Source: Calothrix sp. PCC 7507 (lineage in GTDB: Bacteria > Cyanobacteriota > Cyanobacteriia > Cyanobacteriales > Nostocaceae). Taken from it: a DNA stretch of 64,000 nt. A program made the position numbers and the translations under genes. Location of the stretch: NCBI RefSeq assembly GCF_000316575.1, contig NC_019682.1, forward strand, positions 2,912,001 through 2,976,000. Reading direction: 5' to 3'. Below are positions 37,108-45,865 of this stretch, piece by piece. The notes below the pieces were generated by a model. That model searched no databases and was not told the DNA's origin. It saw only the letters and a list, made by a program, of their open reading frames with translations. The first letter of the stretch is position 1; the number at the start of each line of letters is the position of its first letter.

Positions 37108-39747
37108 CTAAATTGAAGGTAAATAAATATTTTTAGCAAATAAGCTTTGTAATCGGTGTAATTTAGCACCCAGTTGGTAGAGTAGATCGCCTTGACCTAA
37201 CAAATAAGCTGCATCTGTTTGTTTTCCGCCTAAAACGATCGCAGAGTCAGCTTCACTAGCAGTTCTCAAAGCAACCCGTCCTGGCAGATTTGAACGGATA
37301 ATCGGGGTGACGATACCAGCTTCTGGACGTTGTGTAGCAATAATCAGATGAATTCCGGCGGCTCTTGCCATTGCACCCAAACGTTTTATACTAAGTTCTA
37401 GTGCCTTACGAATTTCCTTCTCTGCCATAAAGTCGGCATATTCATCAAAAATGCAGACAATGCGGGGTAAAGGTTGGTGTGAACGATGATTGTAAGTGCT
37501 TAAATCTGCACACCCAGCTTTCTCAAACTGCTGGTAACGAGACTCCATTTCTGCAACCAATTCATCCATCAGTTCAATGGCGCGATCGCTATCTTTAACA
37601 ACTGGCGCATACAGCCAAGGCATTTTCTCAAACTCTGGAAACGTAACGCGCTTGGGATCAACTAGGGCAATTTTCAAATTTTGCGGGGAATGGCGATTGA
37701 GGAGGCTGAGGAGGAGCGATCGCAGAAACTCACTTTTACCGCTACCAGTTGTCCCACCAACTAAAAAGTGACAGGTATTCGGATCAGACAAATCAGCCTC
37801 CATCAACTGTCCTTCGATGCTCACTCCAATCGCAATTTTTACAGGTGCTGTTGGAGGTAAGAATTGCGGCTGAATATATTCCTCAAAGCTAGCAATTTGC
37901 CGATCTGGACGGGGTAAATCAACACTGACATAGCCAGCCTGTGGAGCAATCAAAGGCGGATTTCCTAAGCCTAACTGCACTTGTAAATCTGCTGACAATT
38001 TCAAAATAGCATTAACTTTCACACCAAGATGGGGTTTAAGTTTCACCCGGATAAAAGCTGGCCCAACAGCAGCGCCATAGTAGTCTACACCAATACCAAA
38101 AGACTGCAAGGTAGTTACCAATTCTTCACCAATAGCATCAGCATTTACAGATTGCTTTTGATTTCTTGTGGACTGGGTATTGTGTCTGTCATTATTCCCA
38201 GAATCATTTTGACTAGTTTGAAAATCTCCCTGCTCATTTTCTGGGATTGAACTAGATATCTGATCTATGAACGGTGCAGAAAAAAAAGTCTGACACTTTT
38301 GTTGTTGGGGACAAATTTCGCACAAATAAGACTGAGTTGTCGCTGGTGGCTGGTTGGGATGTGGAGATTCCCAAGCCAGCCATTCTTGCATCTGTAATAA
38401 TTTGTAGGGAATTAACTGATGGACTGTATTTTCTAACTGTTCCCAAGAATATTGATACTCTTTGAATTCTGGCAAAACACAATAAACTGCTGAATCAACA
38501 GCTACTTTTTTCTTTTGATGCAGCATATAACTATAAAGAGAAACCTGAGCCAATTGCGCTGAAGGATCTACAGGCTGATAGGTTTTAAACTCAATTACAC
38601 ACAAACGCTTGAGTTCAAAATTATAGACTAAGCAATCAAATTCTCCACCTACTCGTTGCTGTGTCCCATTAGGGAGATTAAAATAATGTTCAATGCTACG
38701 TTCTTGAGATATAAAAGTGTTACTAATAACTGTTTCTGCACTACAATAGCGCCTATTGATTACTAGCAATTCTGTAAAGCGTTTAATTAGTCCTTGCAAT
38801 CCCTGCCAAACCAGTAGAAGCGCGGGTGCTTTGCTGACATCTTTTTTAGTTACTTCTTGTAAGTAAGGAGAAAATTCTATTTGATAAAATATTCGCTGTA
38901 TTTTTGCTGCAACTTCTTCTACTTTTAGCTGTGTTGCGGCTGGCTTGAATAAATCTTTAACTTGTGGTTCAATAAGCGCTAGCTTAACTAAATTATCTGC
39001 TAATTTATGAAATGGATTACCAATGCCATTAACAGTATTTTTGGGTAAAAAAATTGCTTTATCGCCAAATTGATGATTGAGATAAAACAAACGCGGACAC
39101 TCAAAAGCAACTCTAACTTTAGTAACAGTTAAAGAGGAACTTTCAGATTTATTTGTTGACTGCTTTGAGCCATTATCCACCATAGCAAAAATATTATTTA
39201 TAATTTCAGGCTGAGATATTTCTAGTAAGCGACGATGCACAGCAGCGAGATAAACTGTATCCATCGCCGCATATTGTATCTGCTTACCGCTGAGAGGACG
39301 CTGTCCCCAATCGCTTCTCTGTTCTTCTGTATCTACATTAGAAAAATGACAGAGTTCCGCAGCTAAAGTTTTGAGTTTTAAATTGGAAACTTGCAGACGT
39401 TGACGGGTAATTTTCCGAGCTAGTTGTAAAGTGCAGGTAACATTCTTAGCTAGCTGTCCTCCTAAATACTTTACGTCAAAACTAGCATTATGAAAAACCT
39501 TTACAATATTGGGATTAGTCATGATTTGGTTAATAAAATATGCTGCCAAATCACGTTTCTCTAAAACATCTAGAATATAAACAGATGCACCTCTTGAATC
39601 TATCGGAGAAATCAACACCTGAATCAGCGATAATTTGGGATAATAAGTATTCCAATTAGCAATTTCCGTATCAAGCCATAGGGTTTGAGCCGCTGCTAAC
39701 TTGGATATTAACTCTCTAATTTCCACTGCATCTGTCAAGTATTGCAT
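37108..39747 (-). CDS. DEDDy exonuclease / Cas4-like Fe-S nuclease / FtsK motor fusion
   Basis: The 879-residue protein combines three modules. Residues 1-180 form an RNase D/WRN-type 3'-5' exonuclease with D26 and E28 (LWLDTEIA), D91 (HNASFDVKYL), and Y159 plus D163 (YAAMDTVYL), a complete DEDDy set. Residues 205-490 form a PD-(D/E)XK nuclease resembling Cas4/RecB: C217 (FECPRLFYL), GGEFD with D371, IEFK with E386 and K388, and C476, C479 and C485 (CEICPQQQKC), the four cysteines expected to hold an Fe-S cluster. Residues 540-879 are a soluble FtsK motor with a preceding beta domain: Walker A GGTTGSGKS (664-672), Walker B IFDEYADF (D768, E769), and IIATQRPEAGIVTPIIRSN. There are no membrane helices and no FtsK gamma domain. 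I infer a DNA translocase-nuclease. Eighteen bases separate it from the upstream AAA gene. Confidence 0.85.
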   Translation of the reverse strand: MQYLTDAVEIRELISKLAAAQTLWLDTEIANWNTYYPKLSLIQVLISPIDSRGASVYILDVLEKRDLAAYFINQIMTNPNIVKVFHNASFDVKYLGGQLAKNVTCTLQLARKITRQRLQVSNLKLKTLAAELCHFSNVDTEEQRSDWGQRPLSGKQIQYAAMDTVYLAAVHRRLLEISQPEIINNIFAMVDNGSKQSTNKSESSSLTVTKVRVAFECPRLFYLNHQFGDKAIFLPKNTVNGIGNPFHKLADNLVKLALIEPQVKDLFKPAATQLKVEEVAAKIQRIFYQIEFSPYLQEVTKKDVSKAPALLLVWQGLQGLIKRFTELLVINRRYCSAETVISNTFISQERSIEHYFNLPNGTQQRVGGEFDCLVYNFELKRLCVIEFKTYQPVDPSAQLAQVSLYSYMLHQKKKVAVDSAVYCVLPEFKEYQYSWEQLENTVHQLIPYKLLQMQEWLAWESPHPNQPPATTQSYLCEICPQQQKCQTFFSAPFIDQISSSIPENEQGDFQTSQNDSGNNDRHNTQSTRNQKQSVNADAIGEELVTTLQSFGIGVDYYGAAVGPAFIRVKLKPHLGVKVNAILKLSADLQVQLGLGNPPLIAPQAGYVSVDLPRPDRQIASFEEYIQPQFLPPTAPVKIAIGVSIEGQLMEADLSDPNTCHFLVGGTTGSGKSEFLRSLLLSLLNRHSPQNLKIALVDPKRVTFPEFEKMPWLYAPVVKDSDRAIELMDELVAEMESRYQQFEKAGCADLSTYNHRSHQPLPRIVCIFDEYADFMAEKEIRKALELSIKRLGAMARAAGIHLIIATQRPEAGIVTPIIRSNLPGRVALRTASEADSAIVLGGKQTDAAYLLGQGDLLYQLGAKLHRLQSLFAKNIYLPSI

Positions 39748-39765
39748 TGGCTAAAATGTCAATCA

Positions 39766-41835
39766 TTAAGTAACTAAACGAATTAACTGGTCTTGTAACT
39801 TAGCTTTGGGGTCAATGATTTTAACCGTGTGTTCGTCACATAGTTGTTGAATTAACTGTTCAATTTCTGAATGTTGTACAGTGGGAAATTGACGTTCAGC
39901 TTCGTTAATTAAAGCTATAACTCCCATAAAGCTTTGAATTGTAACTAAATTCAACAAATACTCTTTAACTGGTTTTAAATCTGGTTTATCATTTCCCTTA
40001 CCATTATCATGTTCTGGTTTAGAAACAATACCTAAATCTTGCAACAAAGTACAATTATGTAAAATTTTTAACTTACGGATTAACGATTGTAATTCTTGTA
40101 AATTAATTGTTTTATCTGCTAGTACTAATTCTTGAGCTAGTGCTGAATTCACTAAGTTATGGTATGTAGCTAAATAGTGAACAGAAGCCACACTAGGCTT
40201 TATATGATGATGGTTAGTATATGTGAAAATCTGCTTGTATATTTGATTTCCAGCCAGGTTGGGTTGACCTACGCTTGCAAGACGAATTAGTTGCAGACTG
40301 TGACATAAATTATTAGAAACCACTCTCTGACAAGCATTCATTACATCAAAAAATGGTCTCATTCCTGGTTCTTCTGTCCAGACCACTCCTACCCTTTCTT
40401 TCTTACCAGGCTGTTGGTAACTTAAGGAATAGCTAGCATAATTACCTTTTAAGATTTTAGGCTTAATAGCCTGTACTTCCAATGCCTCTAAGGCTTCTTG
40501 TAACATCCGAATTAGTTCAGGTGCAGCTAATAAAGTTATTTTGGTAATTTTCCCCTGAACTTTTTTATATTCCTGCTGCCATAATAATTTTAATTCCGCA
40601 TCTGGTGGAGGCGGTGGAGGTGGTGGCAAAATTACACCCATTAACCATAATGGCTTCGGGTCTTTTTTATCTCTGAATAGCCATTCCTTATATTCTTGGA
40701 ATAGTCGTTTTCCTAGAGTTAGCACTGAACGAGGTGAGGCTTTACGGCTAGGAAATGCTTTCACTAGTACCTCTGTAGTTAAGGGATAAATCGAAGAATT
40801 AGGTACAGGGGAAGCCTGATGATACAACTGATATAATCGAGAAGCTAATAGGGCTTCGGCCTCCTCTAGCGTAATGCGTTTAAGGAGTACTTTTTCACTA
40901 GCCCTATCCAAATCAGCAGGTTGAATTCGTTTGTAATTTTCATTCCAGACACTAGTTCTAACACTGATGATAATTAAGAAACCTTGCCACTTGCCATTAT
41001 AAATCGTAGAGTTAACGTTGAATAAAGCTTGTAGGTCAATCGAGCCATCTGGTAGGCGAGCAATGTTATCTAGTTGATCAAAACATAAAACAATGGGCTG
41101 AGTCTTGCCAGAGATTTTGCTTAAATTTCCTAAAATACCTCGTGCAGAGTCTTCGCTATCAATAGATTGCTTAACTTGTAATCTCTTCAGGCTTTCGTCA
41201 TCTAAATTATCCCCTTTTAACCATTCACAAGCTAGAGAGTTTAATTCTGGATTAGTTAAACCATAAAGAACACCAAAGAATTCGTTGGCATTGTAAACTT
41301 CCTTAGTACCTATAGTCTTTTTGAGAATATCAATAAATAATTTACGGTCAGCTTTAGTATCTGTTTTCTGTTTTCCAAAAAAGCCTTTAATTCTGTCAAT
41401 TAAGCTTTGATGTTCACTTTGTAAATCGTGACGAATAGTAGACAAACAGCTTTTAATCCAAAGAATTAATTGGGAATCTGTTTGTCCTACTGGAGCATTT
41501 ACCAGACTATCAATAGTGTGGCGTAAGATATGCCTCCAGATATGGTCACTCTGAGGAAACGGCTCAATGTATACGAAAAAAGCTTCATTATTTAGCTTTC
41601 GTTTTAACCGACCCATAAAATGAGTTTTGCCCACCCCAGCATCACCATAGAGAATTAGGGTACGGGTTTGATGGTCTTGAGCAATTCGATCCAAAACACT
41701 TTTAATTTGAGTTAGTGCTTCTTGATGAATAGAGTCAACAGTAGGAGCTAGCTCATGCTCTTTCCAAAAGTTACCTGCTGCAAAGTTATCAAAAGGGTTA
41801 AGCGATTTTTTAATAACTTCGTCAATAGTTGCCAT
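39766..41835 (-). CDS. AAA-type ATPase with polyproline linker and C-terminal helical region
   Basis: The 689-residue protein has an N-terminal P-loop NTPase domain: NPFDNFAAGNFWKEHELAP, Walker A LILYGDAGVGKTHF (64-72), Walker B PIVLCFDQLDN (D253, D256), and an arginine-containing segment IIISVRTSVWNENY. The domain resembles Orc/Cdc6-like or STAND-type ATPases in layout. Residues 404-411 are eight prolines in a row, a linker to a C-terminal half without catalytic motifs whose last 70 residues look like a winged helix (FMGVIALINEAERQFPTVQH). It lies between the winged-helix-like gene (55 bases) and the FtsK-nuclease fusion (18 bases), all one direction. A role as switch or loader for the nuclease is inference. 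Confidence 0.75.
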   Translation of the reverse strand: MATIDEVIKKSLNPFDNFAAGNFWKEHELAPTVDSIHQEALTQIKSVLDRIAQDHQTRTLILYGDAGVGKTHFMGRLKRKLNNEAFFVYIEPFPQSDHIWRHILRHTIDSLVNAPVGQTDSQLILWIKSCLSTIRHDLQSEHQSLIDRIKGFFGKQKTDTKADRKLFIDILKKTIGTKEVYNANEFFGVLYGLTNPELNSLACEWLKGDNLDDESLKRLQVKQSIDSEDSARGILGNLSKISGKTQPIVLCFDQLDNIARLPDGSIDLQALFNVNSTIYNGKWQGFLIIISVRTSVWNENYKRIQPADLDRASEKVLLKRITLEEAEALLASRLYQLYHQASPVPNSSIYPLTTEVLVKAFPSRKASPRSVLTLGKRLFQEYKEWLFRDKKDPKPLWLMGVILPPPPPPPPDAELKLLWQQEYKKVQGKITKITLLAAPELIRMLQEALEALEVQAIKPKILKGNYASYSLSYQQPGKKERVGVVWTEEPGMRPFFDVMNACQRVVSNNLCHSLQLIRLASVGQPNLAGNQIYKQIFTYTNHHHIKPSVASVHYLATYHNLVNSALAQELVLADKTINLQELQSLIRKLKILHNCTLLQDLGIVSKPEHDNGKGNDKPDLKPVKEYLLNLVTIQSFMGVIALINEAERQFPTVQHSEIEQLIQQLCDEHTVKIIDPKAKLQDQLIRLVT

Positions 41836-41890
41836 ATGGATATCTCTATTTTCTTGAAAGTTAGCTTGTTTGTAGATTAGGCTTAGACCG

Positions 41891-42709
41891 CTAATTTAGT
41901 GTGATGAAAAATAAAGAGCCACCACTTATTTGAGAAATTCCAGCATCAACTTGCTCAGGAGTATAATCACGTGGCTCTGCAAGTGTACTTAACTCAATTT
42001 TGTTAGTTTCTTCAAGGCGATACAGCGCCTGCTCTAATTCATCTCGTGACAAAGGCGGTTGTAACTTTTGTCGCAGATGGAAAATTGGTAAATAATTCTC
42101 AGTACCCAATTCTCGGTCTAATTTCTCAATAATTTGTAAGACTTCTGCATCACTGATAGTGACTGTAGGTAGTGAAGTATAATCTTGCTCTGGTTTCACT
42201 CGCAGAGTCTTACGTAAAAACCGTAGATAATTACCCAGTAATTCTAAGCTGATGGCGGGGTTAGAGCCTTTGTTGGGACTGTAATCATCCCGTAAATACT
42301 CAATTCCTCTTTTAGTCAGCCAAACCTCAGCTTTTGCCCTTTTAATGCTCTTTTCAGCTTCAATCAAACCCCGATCGCTCAACGCTTCCAGTATCACATC
42401 TCGTTCAGCAGCTTTTGGCGAGGTGATTTTGCTAGGGGCGATTTTACCAGCAGCTTTACTGATTTTCTCCAGCACCTTGAGTTCTTTGTCTGTGATGGGT
42501 ACTTGGCTGGGATCTTTCAGCACAGTTTGACCTGAGCCTGAAATCTTGACTGTAGCAATCTCACTGGTATATTCTACCAGTTCGCGATCGCCCAATGCCT
42601 TACAAATTTTATTTTTCTCACTTTTAAAAGCATCGAAGGCACTAAGTTCTGCTCGATAATCCGCAAATCCCAATAACTTTAAGAGGAACTTTAACTCATT
42701 TACTTCCAT
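41891..42709 (-). CDS. Winged-helix-like protein of the FtsK-nuclease operon
   Basis: The 272-residue protein looks like two or three helix-turn-helix or winged-helix units: LKFLLKLLGFADYRAELSAF, ITDKELKVLEKISKAAGKIA followed by VILEALSDRGLIEAEK and VWLTKRGIEYLRDD, and a C-terminal unit with FHLRQKLQPPLSRDELEQAL and YRLEETNKIELSTLAE. No catalytic motif or membrane segment is visible. I do not recognise a named family. It is the first gene of a tight three-gene leftward run and may recognise DNA or regulate the operon. Confidence 0.6.
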   Translation of the reverse strand: MEVNELKFLLKLLGFADYRAELSAFDAFKSEKNKICKALGDRELVEYTSEIATVKISGSGQTVLKDPSQVPITDKELKVLEKISKAAGKIAPSKITSPKAAERDVILEALSDRGLIEAEKSIKRAKAEVWLTKRGIEYLRDDYSPNKGSNPAISLELLGNYLRFLRKTLRVKPEQDYTSLPTVTISDAEVLQIIEKLDRELGTENYLPIFHLRQKLQPPLSRDELEQALYRLEETNKIELSTLAEPRDYTPEQVDAGISQISGGSLFFITLN

Positions 42710-42932
42710 GTGGGTAGGCCTGCCTGTTGTATATAACTCAGCACTACTCTATCCTGAATGGCAAAAATTTACACACCCTCCTGATTGTAGCATTAGTTGT
42801 AATAACTACGTAAGATTACCCCTTACTCTATCTACAATAGGAGTTATATTAGATGATCACCCAAGCTGATTTGTATTTATTCCAACCCAAATATTACTAT
42901 TTTCGCCAAGCTGCTTCCAACATTCAAAATAG
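42710..42932. other. Upstream region of the three-gene operon
   Basis: This A/T-rich spacer of 223 bases should hold the promoter of the leftward operon and the 3' end of the AAA/PD-(D/E)XK gene. I cannot place boxes or operators. No terminator with a U-tract is evident after the AAA/PD-(D/E)XK gene. Confidence 0.35.
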
Positions 42933-44633
42933 TCACGCCCGAATCACAGTAATCGCCCGTTGATTTTCCGTCGCCACAACCTGCGTTGACAAACGTTCTT
43001 CCATTGGTAGGGCATTTTTACGCCTGTCAAACACAAATAACCAACCAAAATCCAACCCCAAACGCCCTAAATATGACTCTAATTGCTCGATTCCTTCAGT
43101 TTGGGGGTCACGTTTTTTATCCCGCCATACTTTTAATTCTATTCCCAACGTCACGCTTCCATATTGCAAACATAAATCCATTCTGTCGCTACCAATTGCA
43201 TATTCCCGTTCCAGGATTCCCCCACCATTAACAACACTTGTGTTGAGCGGAGTCGAAACACGATGTAAGAAAGCCATTAATACTATGTGGGGAGCGATTT
43301 CATGATACCCAGTACTACCTAATAACGGTTCCCCGTGCTGTCGCCAAAACTTGAGAAATGCTGCCAGCAATGCATCTATATTTAATTCCCCTGAAGAGGT
43401 TAACCAAGTTGGTGCAATCATTGGCAGAGAAGCCATTGGTGTCACCGTTAATACCCTGGGTAAAACTTCCCGATAAATTGGATTAGCAATAGTTAATCCG
43501 CCTTGGGGATGCATTTTACATAAACCCAAATCAATCACAAATTGAATATCATCATTCGGTATATCCCCCAATTCTAAACCGGCTAACATCGGCTCAATAA
43601 TTGCTTTTATTCTTGGTTCCCGTAAGCGTTCGGCTAAAGAATCGAGATGAGTATCTTGACGGGCAATTAATATTTCCTTTGCCTGTAAAATATGTTCTTT
43701 TGTAATCGCAATATTTCTATCCTTAACCATTTTTTCCACAACTTCTTTAGCCAGAGCATTAACTAACCAAGGTTGTCCCTGAGTTAAATCAAAGGCTGTC
43801 GCTGCGGCTTCTTTTGTAAAAATTTGTCCCGTTTCCTGAGTATGTTGTTGGTATAGTTCTGCAACTTCTGCTGCGTTAAAATTTCTCAGGGTAATGGAAC
43901 TGACTTTAATATTAAAAGGACTGGATGTGTTCAATCTGTCGCTACCACCAGATGCAACCTTGTAATCTCGCACATCCCGCAAACCAATTAATCCCACCGA
44001 TGAAGGGAAATTTTCTGGACGAATCGCATAACCATCCCGCAACTGTCGCAACACAGAAATTAGAGTCTCATCTTGTAAAGAATCAATTTCATCAATAAAT
44101 ATTACCAAAGGTCTAGGAGAAACTTGTGCCCAAGCTTTTAAACTGGATTGAATTCTTTGTCCTGCTTCCTCATAAACCCAAGTAGGAGGTTGTAAATTTT
44201 TTGGTAAACGAACTGAAATTAAATTCCGCCAACTTCCCAGAATTGCTAATTCTGCGACACTGGGGTCATGATTAAATGCACTTCCTACTTCTGCGGATAC
44301 CATGACTGCTGTATAACGTCCAGTTGCGGTAAGTTGCTGTGCTAGGGCTAACATAGCCGTGGTTTTACCCGTTTGTCGCGGTGCATGAACGACAAAATAA
44401 CTACGCTGTTGGATTAGCTCCTCCAAATCTGGTAATCGTGTTGTTGGAGATAGCATGTAGTGGATATCGTCTTGACACGGACCAGCAGTGTTGAACCAGC
44501 GAGACATGGGATTTTGGCGGTTGGCGGACACTTTGAGTTTAGGCGATTTTGGGATGCGGATGGCAGGAAGGGCTAACTGATTTCCGTATAATTCTAAAAG
44601 CGATAGTGGATCAGCGATCGCAAAGCAAAGCAT
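42933..44633 (-). CDS. AAA ATPase with C-terminal PD-(D/E)XK nuclease-like domain
   Basis: The protein of up to 566 residues has an AAA-like NTPase domain (FVVHAPRQTGKTTAMLALAQ, VIFIDEIDSLQ, LTQGQPWLVNALAKEVVEKM) and a C-terminal nuclease-like domain (YAIGSDRMDLCLQYG, TLGIELKVWRDKKRD) with the D...ExK pattern. Similar proteins are common in multicellular cyanobacteria; their role is unknown, but the layout suits a mobile-element or defence ATPase. The N-terminus is uncertain: family members start near MSRWFNTAGPCQ, which here is an in-frame ATG at 44507. In the nuclease domain a small dispersed repeat adds eight residues (STPLNTSV), with the frame kept. It is the gene directly upstream of the FtsK-nuclease operon, on the same strand. 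Confidence 0.75.
   Translation of the reverse strand: MLCFAIADPLSLLELYGNQLALPAIRIPKSPKLKVSANRQNPMSRWFNTAGPCQDDIHYMLSPTTRLPDLEELIQQRSYFVVHAPRQTGKTTAMLALAQQLTATGRYTAVMVSAEVGSAFNHDPSVAELAILGSWRNLISVRLPKNLQPPTWVYEEAGQRIQSSLKAWAQVSPRPLVIFIDEIDSLQDETLISVLRQLRDGYAIRPENFPSSVGLIGLRDVRDYKVASGGSDRLNTSSPFNIKVSSITLRNFNAAEVAELYQQHTQETGQIFTKEAAATAFDLTQGQPWLVNALAKEVVEKMVKDRNIAITKEHILQAKEILIARQDTHLDSLAERLREPRIKAIIEPMLAGLELGDIPNDDIQFVIDLGLCKMHPQGGLTIANPIYREVLPRVLTVTPMASLPMIAPTWLTSSGELNIDALLAAFLKFWRQHGEPLLGSTGYHEIAPHIVLMAFLHRVSTPLNTSVVNGGGILEREYAIGSDRMDLCLQYGSVTLGIELKVWRDKKRDPQTEGIEQLESYLGRLGLDFGWLFVFDRRKNALPMEERLSTQVVATENQRAITVIRA
43234..43260. repeat. Small repeat inserted in-frame in the AAA/PD-(D/E)XK gene
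   Basis: The sequence TTGAGCGGAGTCGAAAC lies between directly repeated AACAC copies and adds 24 bases to the coding frame. Related GCTCAGTCGAAC elements occur near 49229 and 49314. Confidence 0.55.
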
Positions 44634-44723
44634 AAATAATAGTTAAGCGAGCGATGCGTAACACATCATTACAAAAAGATACGTCAGAATAGCGGTAGCA
44701 CAGATATTTTTTTACCTGAGCCA

Positions 44724-45671
44724 TTACTTAGCTTTCAATAACTTGAGCTTTACCGACTTACCTAAAACCTTCGGTATGGTGTAAATCTGCCAAAATATCA
44801 GATTCCATAAATATCCATACTGCGGATAACATTTAATCAACAGTAACTCTGCCATTAAATATAATCTGGTTTCTTTCAAAGCTCCATCTCTGAGAATAAA
44901 CCTAATTTGTTCAGGCTTGGGCATGGCATGACCGATAATAGCATCTTTTTGATAAAACTTTGCCTGCACAAATAAGCCTAATAATCTATCTAAACTCCAT
45001 GAAGGTAGCCAGGTTAAAGCACCTGTGATATTCATGGCTTTTGATATTTCCTGAAGTGCTGGCTTAACTCGCTCAGTTCTCCAAACTTTGTTATTAAAAT
45101 TTTCAAAATGAATCCCGTTTTGGTCTGTTCTCTGCTGCCAAGGAAATATTATATGACGAATATCTAAAGCTTTATCCAAAGGCACAATGGGAACTTCTAA
45201 TAAACCTTTGTAGTTACCCTTTTGAAACGGAAAGGGATTTTCTGAAGTTTTCTTACAAATTTCTAGCTGCTCAACATCAGGATTTGATTCCCATTCTTGC
45301 TTGATGCGTGCTTCGTCAGAATCGTTGATATTCTGAATTTTTAGCCTTAAAACCCAGCTTTCAGGAAATAGCGTAAAATATCTTCTTGTCAAATCTAAAA
45401 TATCAGGGTGTGCAAAGTCATCGTCATCTAATGCCATCACATAATCGCCTTTGGCATTAATTAAACCTGTGAATCTTTGCATAACTTCGCCTTTATATGG
45501 ACTTGTTAAACTCTGGACTCTAGGATCATCAATATTTTTAAATCCCGCCTCTGGGGGATAAACTAAAATAAATTGCACGTCACCTTTAATTTGTAATAAC
45601 TGTTCTAACCAGTAATCGGAATAATTGCCTCTTGTGGCGGTGACAATTGTCAAAAATGGTTGATTATTCAT
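44724..45671 (-). CDS. GT2-fold glycosyltransferase
   Basis: The protein of 316 residues from the ATG at 45671 begins with FLTIVTATRGNYSDYWLEQL, typical of GT-A glycosyltransferases. It has AKGDYVMALDDDDFAHPDIL with the DxD-type metal and nucleotide-sugar site. The C-terminal part is helical and basic. A longer frame starting at 45743 begins within a dispersed repeat and was rejected. The acceptor and donor are unknown; it is divergent from another glycosyltransferase gene, so both may act in envelope polysaccharide synthesis. Confidence 0.8.
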   Translation of the reverse strand: MNNQPFLTIVTATRGNYSDYWLEQLLQIKGDVQFILVYPPEAGFKNIDDPRVQSLTSPYKGEVMQRFTGLINAKGDYVMALDDDDFAHPDILDLTRRYFTLFPESWVLRLKIQNINDSDEARIKQEWESNPDVEQLEICKKTSENPFPFQKGNYKGLLEVPIVPLDKALDIRHIIFPWQQRTDQNGIHFENFNNKVWRTERVKPALQEISKAMNITGALTWLPSWSLDRLLGLFVQAKFYQKDAIIGHAMPKPEQIRFILRDGALKETRLYLMAELLLIKCYPQYGYLWNLIFWQIYTIPKVLGKSVKLKLLKAK

Positions 45672-45865
45672 AGTGTTGTGTGTAATCGTAAATATTTTTT
45701 GCCTCACGCCATCGCTTTTAGTGATCCCGCAGGGTAGGTGCAAAGGAAAGATTTTTGCAAGATGTTTATTGTATTAGACAAATAAAAATCTCATGTTAAA
45801 ACTGATATGTAATCAGGGTAATTAATTGGTTACATCTAAGTTATAAAAAGAAGAAGAGAAATTAT

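Noticed and set aside
37108-39747. Housekeeping FtsK or RNase D
   Set aside because: No membrane anchors and no gamma domain argue against cell-division FtsK, and the added Cas4-like and motor modules argue against RNase D.
35947-42709. Assignment of the operon to BREX, Dnd/Dpt, Wadjet or DISARM
   Set aside because: None of the marker genes (PglZ, DndA-E, MukB-like SMC, DrmA-C) is visible, so no named system was assigned.
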